64,000 nucleotides of DNA from Lucifuga dentata (lineage: Eukaryota > Chordata > Actinopteri > Ophidiiformes > Bythitidae): assembly GCA_014773175.1 (NCBI GenBank), contig VXCM01005079.1, forward strand, positions 1 through 64,000. The letters are read 5' to 3'. Every line of letters begins with the position of its first letter. Position 1 is the first letter of the stretch. The notes under the pieces are model-generated. The model had not been told where the DNA came from. It searched no databases and was given only the letters and a program-made list of their open reading frames with translations. Below are positions 49,779 through 62,421 of this stretch, piece after piece. The translations under genes and the position numbers were made by a program.

Positions 49779-50594
49779 GTGGTGGGTCAGATCGATAAAC
49801 TAACATCAGACTTTGACTTTGACCTGGAGCCGGATGACTGGACGGTGGCCACTGCCAGCAGCACCTCCAGCAGCGAGCGGGGTTTGGGAGAGGCCTTCAG
49901 GCTGGACTTCCTTAATCCAGATGTGCTTTCTGATAGCTGGGATTTCTGCAGCTACCTGGAGGCCTCTGGTGTCTCCACACGCCGAGAACAGCCAGGAGAT
50001 CCACGACTAGATCTGGGCCGTGGGACCATTCCCACCCAGACGCAAACCCCAACCCCACCCCCTTCCACTGCCTCGGTTTACTCCCAGATGAATGGTGGGC
50101 TGCCCATCCCCAATGGGCCCCGCATAATTACTCCAGATTCATCCAGCGAGGAGGCCAGCAGCTCCACACACAGCCACAAGACTTCCCGCACATCCGGCAC
50201 AAGAGAAAGGGTCCGTTTCAGTGACAAGATTCTGTACCACGCATTGTGCTGTGATGATGATGATGAAGAGGAGGAACAAGGGGAGTCACAGGATGAAAAG
50301 AGTGGCTGCGCTACGCCAGATAGTGATAGTGAGCCCAGTCTCCTCGCCAGCTCTGTCCCACCAAAACATTCTTCCTCGGAGCACTCGCTCCTCCATAACT
50401 GTCTGGATGCTTCCTACGTCTCTTCACCAGTGAAGGGAACACCAGGAGCTCACACACTACCCAGGAAAGGTCTCTTAAACCCTGGCTGCCGCAAAAAACT
50501 GTTACGAAATAGCAGCACACAAACTGTCTCCGACAAGAGCACCCAAACTGTACTGCCCTATATTCCAACCAAACAGAAAACAAAGGACCACTGA
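49779..50594 (+). CDS. insyn1: insyn1 coding exon 2 (residues 49-319 and stop)
   Basis: This terminal coding exon begins after a pyrimidine-rich tract and TGCAG at 49778 and ends at TGA 50592-50594. An open frame extends upstream to 49587, but that part is intron: homology starts exactly at VVGQIDKL. In whole-protein numbering, residues 49-58 finish the helix and 59-69 are acidic (DFDFDLEPDDW). Residues 99-108 (SDSWDFCSYL) and 152-174 (MNGGLPIPNGPR, then TPDSSSEEA) match human blocks. Residues 189-208 (TRERVRF to the CC pair and DD) precede an acidic run at 207-214. Residues 292-310 hold two tandem STQTV repeats and LPY. A Thr/Pro/Gln-rich patch at 131-145 looks like a lineage-specific expansion. 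The assembled protein is 319 residues, slightly longer than human. Apart from the helix it is predicted to be disordered, with no membrane segment or signal peptide, as expected for a cytosolic postsynaptic scaffold. Codon use and GC content rise sharply over the AT-rich intron. Confidence 0.95.
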   Translation: MVGQIDKLTSDFDFDLEPDDWTVATASSTSSSERGLGEAFRLDFLNPDVLSDSWDFCSYLEASGVSTRREQPGDPRLDLGRGTIPTQTQTPTPPPSTASVYSQMNGGLPIPNGPRIITPDSSSEEASSSTHSHKTSRTSGTRERVRFSDKILYHALCCDDDDEEEEQGESQDEKSGCATPDSDSEPSLLASSVPPKHSSSEHSLLHNCLDASYVSSPVKGTPGAHTLPRKGLLNPGCRKKLLRNSSTQTVSDKSTQTVLPYIPTKQKTKDH

Positions 50595-50790
50595 GAAAGC
50601 CCTAACTTTACCATAACTCTGATGAAGAGGACTGTGTATTATTTAATATTAAATACATAGCTCATAGATTAATACACAAATAAATTAATTACTAAATAAA
50701 TAAATGATATATGGGAAATCATTCGACTACCTAAAGTCATTCTGAGGCTCAGGGAAAACAAGAATAAATGAAGAAAAGCTGGCTGTTGTG
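50595..50790 (+). terminator. insyn1 proximal 3' UTR with clustered polyadenylation signals
   Basis: After the stop codon the sequence becomes strongly AT-rich. AATAAA hexamers occur at 50679-50684, 50695-50700, 50699-50704 and 50763-50768. Any of these could direct cleavage 10-30 nt downstream. Vertebrate brain transcripts often use more distal sites, so the true 3' UTR may extend well beyond this region; the end cannot be fixed without transcript data. Confidence 0.55.
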
Positions 50791-53700
50791 TTAATGAAAG
50801 ATGAGACTTCATGGTTGACCTAAAGGTTAGTGCCTGTTCTTCTGTTAAAAGATATGCTGAATAGATTCCCGATGTGTAGTTATTTGAAACAATTACAGAG
50901 ATGACAAAAGCAATCTTTTTTTTTACTAGAAAGTTTTAATTGTTCAAAAAATTGGAGATGAAGTAGAATGAATGAGGTTCTTCCCATTACTCATACAACA
51001 GTAAAAATTACAAAAACAAAAAAAATTTAAAAAAATGCTTGTTCCTATAATATGGGTACAAAACGCTGCACATTCTGTACTCTCAGTCTGTATAAACATT
51101 GTTTTTTTCATGTTCCAGTTATTTCAAATGTCAAGGGGATTATTGCTTTCAGTGGGGAAATGTATCTGGATGCACATGTCAAACCTCTTCGTCTCTTTGA
51201 TGTCAACAAACAACTTTGAGTGAAGAGCCAGAAACACTATTTACCTGCCCTTGATAAATCATTTCAAATGTGATTGCTTCTTGGTCTACTGCAGACACTG
51301 AAGCATATGGGTGGCATGGAGGAAAAACAGCTATATAAAGTCATTTGAGAATGTGCAATCCAATCTTTCTTATTCCTCTCTGCCTGGGGAGTGGGGAGGG
51401 TGACGTCATTAAGCTCGGAGTTGATCTAAATTGTAGGCTACAAAAAAAAAAAAAAAAAANAAAAAAAAAAAAAAAAAAATGTTAGAGGTTTTGTCTCTCC
51501 ATTCAGTTGCCCAGTGGGGAACTGAACTCAGTAAAGCAGCGTTTTATTCACAGGGCTAGCGTCAATAGCCATTCCTGATCGATATGTTAGAGGGAGGCTG
51601 CAGTGAGAGGTCTCTCTGCTGAGCATGCATGCTTTTCTCCTGGGATCTGTGAACAAAAACTCACAGTCAGACTTATTTACTTCCACTGAGTGGAGCAAAA
51701 ATTAGAACTGTGGCCCTAAAGAACTGACATTTCAGAAAGAGTGAGAGCTAATGGCAGAAAGAGAATGTTTCTGTTCAAAGATTTTTACCAAGCAATAATC
51801 CACCCTGGGGAACAACTTTGTGAGCCTGACCCCATCGCCCTCACTTTTCTAGTACTGTGTTTTCCAGTTTGAAAAGAAAAAGCAAAACCTTATGCCTTTA
51901 AAGACAAATATCTTGTTGTAAGTTGTAGACTCCCTGAACCTGATCCTCGTGCCTCTGAATCACCTAATGAGGACTTCAACTTCCAAATTAGGCAGAGATA
52001 TCGTAGCATTTTATTCACTTACAAGCAGATACCATTTACTGCTCTAGACGGGTTCGTTTACATAAAATAAATGTAATGCTTCCATGTTTTGTAAAGGAGT
52101 TATGTCAAGTGTGCGCTGGACTAATTGTCACAGTGATGCAGGTAAGCATGCACACTGAAAATGTATATGCAGCAAAATAATGACAGAAAGCCATGTTCAT
52201 TTGACTTCTAAATTAGTCTTTTCTGTATAATTAATTCTTATGTGAAACACAAAACATGTCCCAGTATTTCCTTTCTTTCTCAACAATTCAATTGTTTATT
52301 CAAAATACATATCAGAATTATTCTTAAATCAACATGCTGTTTTGATTCCTTTGGCTTTAGTTTGCCACCCGAGCTGACTCAATGCAAAGCAAGCATAACT
52401 ACAAATAAGTGACTATTATGCTACTTAATATCAGATTTAAATACGTTTGCTCTAGTACTAAATTACCATAATTTTAAATGATTCGCCTCATGTTAGTATA
52501 CTGCACATCATCAGCTCCTGCACTAAGAAATGTTCTGTAATTTGCTAAAGATAAATCATATAATAATAAACAGTGTTTTAAAACTTTTGGTACATGGGAT
52601 ACAAAAACAAACAAACAAACAAAAAAACTATAGTTTAAAATGTGACTAAAATAAGCTTTGTTGTTATTTGAAGAGCTAACAATTGCACAAACACCTAGCA
52701 CTAGCTCTTGGGGAAGCTGTTGTTCTTTTCTTCACAGATTCCTTGATTCAATCATATTTATTTATTCAGATTTGAGATCTGCCTAGCCTTCCACCATTGG
52801 GCACTATGCAGCACTACTGTAATGCTGTGGATTATTAGGTACTCAGGAGGAGCACATACATAACAGCTATGCTCCATTTATTCAATATTTTCTGCATAGT
52901 GGAGGGCTTAGAGGAATTACTGTCTGCAGTATTTAGGCAGCACAGAGCCTCAAGAGCCCATACAGGGAAAACAGTGAGCATTTGTTCACCGGGCAGTATG
53001 AAGGAAACCAAACACGAACTTTGATGGTTTTCCCATTTTTTCTAAATGACTTTGAAACATTTTGTTTTGTCTCACTCTGAAATAGTTGATCTGTAAGAGC
53101 ACCTTTGAGAAAGAAGCCAGATCAATGGCACACTCCCCTCAGCATTGGCTGCCATTTCCCTGTTAGATTGGAGCCCAACAGGTCATCACAGCCATTAACA
53201 TAAACAAACAAAGCTATGCCGCCACACAGGCAAATCATCAATTACAGGAAACCAAACTAAGCCTTTATTGTGATGCCTATACACCTGCCAGACATCAGAA
53301 TTTCAAAGGGACATTTTTTTTCTCCCCAGTTTAAACATTTTATAAGTCATATCTGCAATGAAATCACCTTTTCAAATACAGAGCTCTTTGGCACTGGTGC
53401 AGAATACATTATCATTGGGGACAGATCTAAGATATTTGGACAAAACATTAGCAATGTCTCATTTGCCAACAGGCTCATTATTCATCTTTAATAGGGCCAA
53501 GCTTTGTCCTCAGATCTCTGTAGGACGAGGATGGGAGGCATCCAAAGGTTATGAAAACCTGTGCATGCTCATGCCAAATCATCTGCCTGCCACAAAGATT
53601 TTGTGGTGCTACTGAATCAAAACACATGTTGTGTGTTTGTGTGTACGAACAGTAAATGTGTGTCTGCTAGCCTTCATGTTCACTGCATCTATTGCCCATA

Positions 53701-54531
53701 TGTTGCGTGAGGAGATATGTGATGTATACTGAATTATACATTACTTTATTTGTAATTTCACACTGTCACAGCAATTAATGGAGATCAGTACAAACTGTTG
53801 CTGCACATCCCACTGGAAGTCATTTGGTTAGACTTGTGCATAACATCCAATCTAACAAAGTCTGTTTAGAACAGATACTGCAAAGTGAGTCATGCCATCT
53901 GTGTTTTGACACCAGCAATGGGGATATATTAGTTCACATGCCTGATCAATGCTCTAATCGCTGCCTAGTGGGACACGCTCTCTGTTTGAGTGATTACAAC
54001 CAGTGCCCAAATTAGCAATGTTAGCCTCATGGACAGAAACTTGACCGCTGTTCCAGTACAAATACTGCAGGATCATGCACCAATTATTACAGTAAAACTT
54101 CTAAAACAATGAAAACTTTCACACATAAACATTCATCCCCAAAACATTATGCACACAGGCTTCATATACAATTGCTACACTGTTCTATCATTGTAGGTCC
54201 TGTCAATCATCTCCTCCATGAGCTTCAAATTGGATGACAGATCATTGTTTTCTTTGCTGACTGGTAAAGGCTCGTGACGCAAAAAGCTCAACACAGTCAG
54301 AGTTGAAATTTGTTTCATCTTTGTGTCATTTATAATCCTGCTAATACAAGAGCAAACTATTTCTATTCCATCTCATCCCTCCTTCCCTCATCTAAAACCT
54401 CCTTTCCCCGTACGGCCTTTCTTTTTATGACACTGCTGGATTGGGATCAGTCACTACACATCTTCTATATGGCTTATCAAGAAACAGGCCAATAACTTAG
54501 TGCCTTAGTGTCCTAGCAGAGCACAGCAGAT
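50791..54531. other. Downstream of insyn1, no gene seen
   Basis: AT-rich sequence. The proximal part may belong to an extended 3' UTR. It contains poly-A with N at 51442-51479 and an (ACAA)n patch at about 52603-52627. No new coding exon is recognised. Confidence 0.5.
51442..51479. repeat. Poly-A run with one N (51460)
   Basis: About 37 As around one N, roughly 850 bp after the insyn1 stop. It is unlikely to be a transcript end, since it is genomic homopolymer of uncertain length. Confidence 0.85.
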
Positions 54532-54902
54532 GGGGCTAAATGAATAAGCTCAGAGTCATGAGAATGTGAGTGAGATCGGATCAAAACTCACCATTTAATA
54601 ACTGACTTGATCAGCTGAGTGGGCTTATGTATCAGATTTATTGATCATTAACACGATACAAATATCGTTTAAAACTTCACTCAGATTTCATACTACTGAA
54701 ATTTACCACCAGAAACCATCTTCATTTTTAATTAACAGTGTATTTTTTTTTTTTTTTTTTTTTATGAATAGCTTCCCTGACACATAAATAGGCAAATGCT
54801 AAAAGATGCTGGTAACAGGCATGAGGAAATGTGGTTGCGTGACATATTTGCCATTATCAACACGGTAAGTCATGTGCAAAGGTTTATGAATAAGGCCCTA
54901 AG
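54532..54902. mobile_element. Dispersed repeat family B, copy 2 (about 371 bp)
   Basis: This copy is colinear with 1184-1465. Its ends, GGGGCTAAATGAATAAGC and (reverse complement of the right end) TTAGGGCCTTATTCATAAAC, are loosely inverted, which suggests a MITE with a GGGCC-type terminus. A poly-T run of 21 (54743-54763) replaces a shorter T-rich stretch of copy 1. No target duplication was confirmed and there is no coding capacity. Confidence 0.6.
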
Positions 54903-55696
54903 CCTTTTATGGTGGTCATATCACTGACTGAGCTTACTTCTCAGAACCTTATAGCAAATCAAAGCAGGGCTTGGAAAATGCTCTGCAGAAAAGACAAGGT
55001 CAGTGGCAATGGAACAATATGTTGACTCTTAGGTGTTTAGATTTCCGCAGCGACTGGGTGGATTGGCACAGGGCTACCTGGCACACAGTGTACCCTGTTT
55101 AGAGGACACCACTGTGGATATACGCACACTGATGCCAATCACAATCACCTCCAGGATCTCTACTGCATTGTGCTCTGGCCAACCAGATAGCGGCCTGTAG
55201 GCTGAGGGATGGCCAGACAAGCCACGTCAACCATCACTCAGCACCTGATTGGGCTGCAGGAGTGATTAATGAAGAACCGCACCACAGCCTCAGATAAGAT
55301 TAAACCTTTACAAGTGATGAAGGATGGGGCCAGAGGTTGAAAGTGGGGGTTGGGTGGTTCTCAGGACTAAACACCCTTCAGATGACAGTAATTAAAGTTA
55401 ATGAGAACCCTGTCATTTTCACATACACCATGGCACAGTGACTGAACAATGTGTTGAGCAAAACAAAGAAAGGTAATTGGAGCTGGTGATTGTTCCATGG
55501 TAGGGGTCACAGAAAGGCAACCATACAGCTTTGACCAAATAGTAGTGGTGTTTGTACTGGCCCTGCTTGGAGTACAAGCATCAGAGCAGTTCAGACAGAG
55601 AGCAAGCTGTCAGCTTCTAAGAGAAAGCAAACTTGACATTCAACTACTTTGCTGTGACTGTACAACCTTTGTGGCACTCACTTAAGTCTGGTTCTT

Positions 55697-55698
<2 letters not shown>

Positions 55699-55735
<37 letters not shown>
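55699..55735. repeat. (TC)n microsatellite
   Basis: About 18 pure TC units preceded by TTTC units. Confidence 0.95.
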
Positions 55736-55737
<2 letters not shown>

Positions 55738-56804
55738 TTGGCACCTACATAAGCTAAAACTAACAGCAAACATAGAGGGTTTTCTAATTCTAATTTCAAT
55801 AGACCAACTAACCAAATTAACTGAGACGGTGCTGAACATTGAAACTCAGGAAAAGCTCATTTCAGAATCAAAGCCGTTCAAAAGTCAATCAGAAGCAAAT
55901 AAATTCTGCAATTGCTACATATCTGATGACAAAGATTGCAAGCAACAGACAAATGTAATTTCATCAAGACTAGCACTCGAGGAACTGATCAGCACGCCCA
56001 GGCTAAAGAGGAAAAAGTTATCGTTTTCATCATATTACCTGACTGATAATTGGAATATCTCCTAATGTGAAATTAAAAATGTGGCATGACTGAGCAAGGC
56101 AGAGAAGTGGGAATCTTCACCAAAGCAATTTCTGAGAGCGAGTAAAAGAAAGGCAGAAGTGATTGCAGCTGAAATGCTACGTGTCCTTAAACTGAACTAC
56201 CACAGAAATGTGACCTTGTTGCATCCCACATTAAATTGCACCCAAATGATGTGTGTAATAATATGCTCCTCCAGGCGAGGAATACATCAAGAGACAACCG
56301 AGATGGTCCAGAAATAAACACAATTACAGGAAACATCACTGACACAGAAAAAAGGAATGAATGAAACATGTTCTATGAAAAAACATGATCAGAAAACATA
56401 TAGGCTGGTCTGGTTGTTGGTAAATTGGAAGAGATTATTAGAAAGCCACTATTAAAACCTTTTGTAAATAAAAAATGGATCGACAACTATACAATATAAA
56501 TGTGCAGGGCAGCAAAGTGCAGTCTTGTGTTTGTGCAGCTAATTCTGACAAATGTGGTGGAATTAAAAGAAAAGAAAAGCTAGCAGCAGCCTTTTCTGCA
56601 CAGCTCTGGTTTGGCAGCCTGTCAGCATTTCCATGGCATTTTACAGGTAAAGGCCAAGAAGTCAGGAAAGTTCTGACAGTTTAGTAAGACCAAGAAATAA
56701 GAGTTAAATGATGATAAGACAGGGGCGGTGTATAAGGCAAGTCCCCAAGTGGCCTTTATTTCACCCTACAAGGGGCTTTCCCCATCGCTCATATTTACTA
56801 TTTT

Positions 56805-56808
<4 letters not shown>

Positions 56809-56848
<40 letters not shown>
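56809..56848. repeat. (TC)n microsatellite
   Basis: About 20 pure TC units; frames across it read as SLSL repeats and are not genes. Confidence 0.95.
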
Positions 56849-56853
<5 letters not shown>

Positions 56854-59800
56854 CACTCTCCTATATTCATTCTTTCCTATGCGCCTGTCTCCCCTGGCTG
56901 TAATGAGCTCACAACTCCAGCCCAGGAGGCTGACTGAGGTCTTCATCAAACACGCAGCAATTCACAAGGTGCCAAGGACAGGTAAGAGTCATTCTTCTAA
57001 GGCTCCAATATGAAACAGAATAGAGGAGAATGAGGTGGAGTTCAGCGAGGCTGCATTATTGAATGGTACATGGGGATGATTGATGATTTATGATCTGCTC
57101 CTGTCTTTAGCTATATTTGCAAAGATGAGACTGAAACCTTGATTATAATGACTAATGGTTACTGAGTAGCTTTTACAATACTTGTCTTACTCCAATTAGT
57201 AGGTTTTCAGCGGTTCACCAGATTCCTCCTTACTAAAGTGGGTCACTAGACAGAGAGGGATGCCTCAATGTTGTGCTACACTGCTGTGCATTTCCAACAC
57301 ATTATAACAGTGATCATTCTCAAATGACTGCAATTAGTCAAATGTCAGGCTTGGCTTATGCTCTCATGGTGGCTTGCTGACAAAGTAGTTCAGAGGTATG
57401 TCAAAAGATGAATAGCTATGGGATTTCATTAAGTCAGGCGCTTGAAAGAAACAGGAGGAATAAACAAAAAATAATTAAAACTCAATTTCTTTCCCTTAGA
57501 TTATGTCCATAATTAAGTACCGATGGAGTCCAGGTCTCAGACATTGATCTAGTCTACATATAAGTCATGTTTTCCAGTCGTAGATTAATTATTTCATTGT
57601 TAGATTGATAAAACAAGAGCTTTTCTTTCACAGATTACAAGGGCATCTAATCAAAAACACATCTGACAAATGCTTGAGCTGTCCTGAAGATTTTGGTTAT
57701 CACAAATTATTCTATTTCAAGTTGCAAGCTGTTCACTGTTCAAAAATCTTTCATTTATCAGCCTGCCATTTTTTCCTCCATTATTTAAGTAGGTTTAATA
57801 GATGTCCAAGTCATTGAAGCAGAAATGAAGAAATATGAAACGTCAGTCATGGAAATAAAGGCACTGTGTTCGCATGTATAAATCCAACATCAACCCGTGT
57901 GCAAAAATTATTTTTATATCTCTGGTTGAGTGCTATTGCTTTCCTGACAAAGTAATTTTAAAGACTGTGTAAAGTAATAATGAGTAAAACAATGACAGGT
58001 TGTTTTACTCAGTTGTAAATGCTCACAGAATCTGTTTTTGGAACACAAACTTCCTGTATAGATACACTTTTGTGGACAAATATGCATATTTAGATTTGCC
58101 CCAGCCTAAACTGCAGATGTTATGCATATTAAATAGAAAAACAGTATGAAAGAGGGCTTAGGAATGAAACAGTATGGTTGGCAGGATGTGAAATTATGTC
58201 ACAAACAAAGAGCACCACTTGAATTCAAATTGATCCTATGGCACTAAAATGTCTGTAAATTAGCTTGGATAAAAAGCAATCAGACCCAGTTTGAAGTTAT
58301 GGCATCCTGGCCTTGTTCAAATGGTCAATCAATGTTCTCTTTTGCTCGTGTCCTCAGTGCATCAGCATGGGCTATAAAGCTTAGAAAGCATGGCTGTTAA
58401 ATGGCTGTGGGCCTTCTGGCGGCCTGGTGTCTGACAGTGGGTTTTGGCACCCTTGGTGTCAGAGGAGGACTTTAAGAACATGTAAAGTGTAAATCTCCCC
58501 TCTGACAGATTGATCTCTGCTGTCTCAAGACGAGATTTAAAACCTTTAACAGAGCTATAAGAGCTAGCTGGAGTCCCACACAAAATGCAGAAGGAAATCA
58601 AACTATTTTTCACATGCAACAGGCGCTGAATAATAATCAGTCAAATGCTGCAATCATGGGGTCAAATACCATTAAAGTCATATGTTTCTTTCTTTGACAA
58701 AAGGTATAGTCTATGTTAGGTAGTCTACGTTTGGATTTGCTTTAGCAGAATTTAAGGAATAGAAAATATAGCATGTGCTTCTGCCAGATCTACATATGAC
58801 AGAAAAATTGAATAACACCCAGTTATTCAATCCAGTGGTACACTGAAGTTTTTGGAGTCGAAGACAACCACGTATGAATGTTATGCTCATTTCACTTTCA
58901 CTTGTTCCACGTTGCATTACACACATCACAGCCTCAAAGCAAAAATCCAGTTTGCCACTTGAGGGAAATGTCAGACATTGTCTAAACAAAAAGTAATTAA
59001 CCAACATATAAACAACTTCTTGATTGAATCTTGTGCAACCAGCATCAGACTGTTGCAAAATAACCAAACAATCATTTGTGCTCCTGTGCAAATTAAACTG
59101 ATTAACTGCTTTACATTTTGTTGATATGCTACATGCTCAACATTCCTCAGGTGACGGTGACATTATTTAGACACATTCAACACACACAGAGAATTCACAC
59201 AGTTTAGTTAGAATGGGAACCTTATTGATATCTTATGATATACTCTCATACATCAGCTCTATTATGACCGGCATTCCCACACTCCTTACATTTCAATCCA
59301 AAAACGGCAGGTAACCGGCTTTCATAGCTATGTGTCGTCTTGCTTTGTATAATGAGTCTGGAAAAAGTAGAGCCTAAAATATCAGGCAGACCTGAGGTGT
59401 GGTTTAAAAAAAAAAAAAGAAAAGGAGAATCGGCAGTACTGTCTGATCATTTTTAGTATTGCATGAGGACAGGAGCAGCACTGGTGCTACACATTGCAGT
59501 TGATGGTTGGGGACCAGAAAGGGCCTTATTTGTGAATACTGCATGACTGCAGAGTTTGGACAGCAGCAGCAGGCAGACGATGTGGCTCTGTGATCCTTCA
59601 TGACCACTGGTGCAGTTTGTCTGTGGTGTGGTGTAAATGCAGATGTAAATAAGGGTAAATTAGCAGCATGTGTGATCTGGCTTCAATTCTAGACACTGAC
59701 ATTTGATTCTCTCACTTCATCTTCTCCTACATTAACATGAGAAAAGTGAATTGTGACAAATTTAACGTAATTCAATTAATTTGACAAGATAAGGTTCTTT

Positions 59801-62364
59801 GTGAGCTTCTTGCTTGTGTTATACCTCAATTGTCAATAAAAATAATGAATGCATCGTGTAGCCAACACATGCACATATAAACTCTAAACAATCTCTCAAA
59901 ATTTGATGGTAATTCACCTACAGGTGGCACTGCAAGAGTGTAATCAATTTAAAATGCCATAACTCAGTAGTCGTGAGTGACTTACTGTAAATTTTACATA
60001 ATTCATCCTTGTACACAGCTCATGATTAAGGCATTCTCTAAAAATCATGGATCTCATCATCAAGTTATTATCAATATATGTATTCTGACTCAGATCCAAA
60101 TTCAGAAGGTGATAAATTGTATATTTTATAGATTTTCTATTGTAGGACACAGATGATCGTGCAGTCTTGCTGGAGTTATATCTCTGAGTGTCATAGCTGT
60201 TGGGATGCAGTGAAAATGCCACGGCTCCAGCCAGTAATACTAATAAAAATGTTATTATTTTCTGAACTGATAAAGTTAAATGACATTGGCATTGTAACTG
60301 GACGTGTCACTTAATAAACTCTATGTGCATTTCTTAGTGGCAGAACATGGAAATCATCTCCAACCATGGTAAATGTTCCATTTTTAGTGCTTCACCACAC
60401 TGCACTGTGCAGATGGATATAAAAATGATATATCAGTTAAGAAACATTATGGATTTCAGCTTTTAAAGTTCATGATTTTGGAGGGAACAGTTGGCAGTTA
60501 TAAATCCTACATCCTTTTTCCATACCTTCATTTTTTCTCAGCTATTTTATAGAGGCAGCTGCTCAGACTTATTCAAATCTTTCATCTGCCCAAAAAAGTA
60601 GCAAGTGGATAAAAGAAGATCCCTTTCTCAGGTCATTACCAACTATTTCCCTGAGGTGCAAACCCCATCACAGTGTTTTTACAGAATGTGAGAAAGGGAT
60701 TTGGCAGAGTAGAAGAATACATTTATGCTTAATTAATCCCATTCCTTACTTTAGGTATTAAAAAGCAATGGTCTGTTTAACAACTTTCGGCGACACTAAA
60801 CGGGTAATTAGTCACAGACTAATCATTTTTCATACGTTTTATGGATATGTCCTGGGCGGGGTGGGCTCCCTGGAGGGTCATCCCACTAGCCACCTCACTT
60901 ACTCCCTGGCCCCTCATAGCTCCCACATAAGATTAAGCAGTTTCCTTTCTTTTCAGCCACTTTATCATGAAACACGTCATGCTCTGTGATCAGATTCAGT
61001 CCTCACCAGCTCTTCCTTCCAGGTTCAGCTACCTGTTTTTTATTCCATTGAAAACAAATTTGCAAAGCATTTCTTGGTTGTGGAGGGTTACAGGTATAGT
61101 GGTATGTGACACAGAAGCCATTATGTCCAATATGTAGACAGGAAAAATAGGAATAAAAGTGTGTGGACACCCAGGTACAGTCAGCTATCGCACACTGACT
61201 GACAGTTTGAGCCAGCTGTTGCAGACGGTCAGTCCTAAGGCTGAATACACCATTTCTGACATTTATTCAAATGGTTGGGAAATTAGAATCATTTAAATAG
61301 TGAGAGCTGCCCACTGCCCAGGTGTAAATATGATTTTAATAATGGTCTCTCTTCTCTAAATAACCACAGCTGTTCAGAGTCTCTGCCAGGATTCTTCATT
61401 CAACAACGGCACAGGATATGTCACTATTTCTCAGATAAAACATAGACAGAAATATCTAAACACACAACTGATAGATTTTTTTTTTTTTTATCTCGCCTTG
61501 CTACTTTAACCATCCACACAACCAAAGGCATTAAATAAAATCAACTCGACAAACGTGTACATCTTCAGTTAAATCCTAAATCCATTTGAAAAGTAACTCT
61601 AAGTATATTCCTGTGTTCATGCAAAACATCATTAAAATGCGTTGAATGTAATTTGTTTCCTCCTTTATGCTGATATAGTGGGTTTTCATAGTTTGATGTG
61701 CAACTTCCATCCAAACAGAATGTTGTCATCGGTTACAATTCATAAAATCTTCTTGCACTGCATAGTTTATTTCATATGTAATCCAAGGCTTCTAGAGGTC
61801 AGAAACAATGCTGCCTGCGTTAAAATTAGATTTTTACGATTCTAACGAAACTGCCTAAGACCATTTCAGCTTCAGTCTTTATGCTAACTAATGCAAAATC
61901 GATTTACCAATCAATCAGCTTTGAACAAGCAAAGCTTCAACCTAGATCCTCAGCTATTAACCCCTGAAATGCTGAGGTCATCTCTGAGCTGATCATATAA
62001 TATAATATAATACATCACGCAGGCAAAACCCTAAACATCTTGCTGAGTGAGAGAGACTGAGAGACTGACTGCAGCACCAGTATCACTCATTCCTTTCATC
62101 TTTTTTTTTTCGTCCAACAGCTAGCTTTGCATGTAGAATAAGTCAGCATTAACAATGTTAATGTTATACTGACATGGCAGCCACAGCAGAGGAGCCTCAG
62201 GGCCCTGACATACCAACCAACCATCTGCCACCCCACTGAGGCATCCGTGGCTGCCCGTTGCTGGTAGTTTTTGTGGTGTGTCTGGCATCATTTGCACTAT
62301 TATGCCCGTTATCACAAGCCGTGTGGCCAACTTAGCATGCTGAAACAGCAGTAGAGGTAGCTGA

Positions 62365-62365
<1 letters not shown>

Positions 62366-62418
<53 letters not shown>
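62366..62418. repeat. (AG)n microsatellite
   Basis: About 26 pure AG units, the longest pure dinucleotide tract in the window. Confidence 0.95.

Positions 62419-62421
<3 letters not shown>

Noticed and set aside
51442..51479. Poly-A run downstream of insyn1 as the transcript end
   Set aside because: Genomic A-runs do not mark cleavage; AATAAA signals lie closer to the stop codon.
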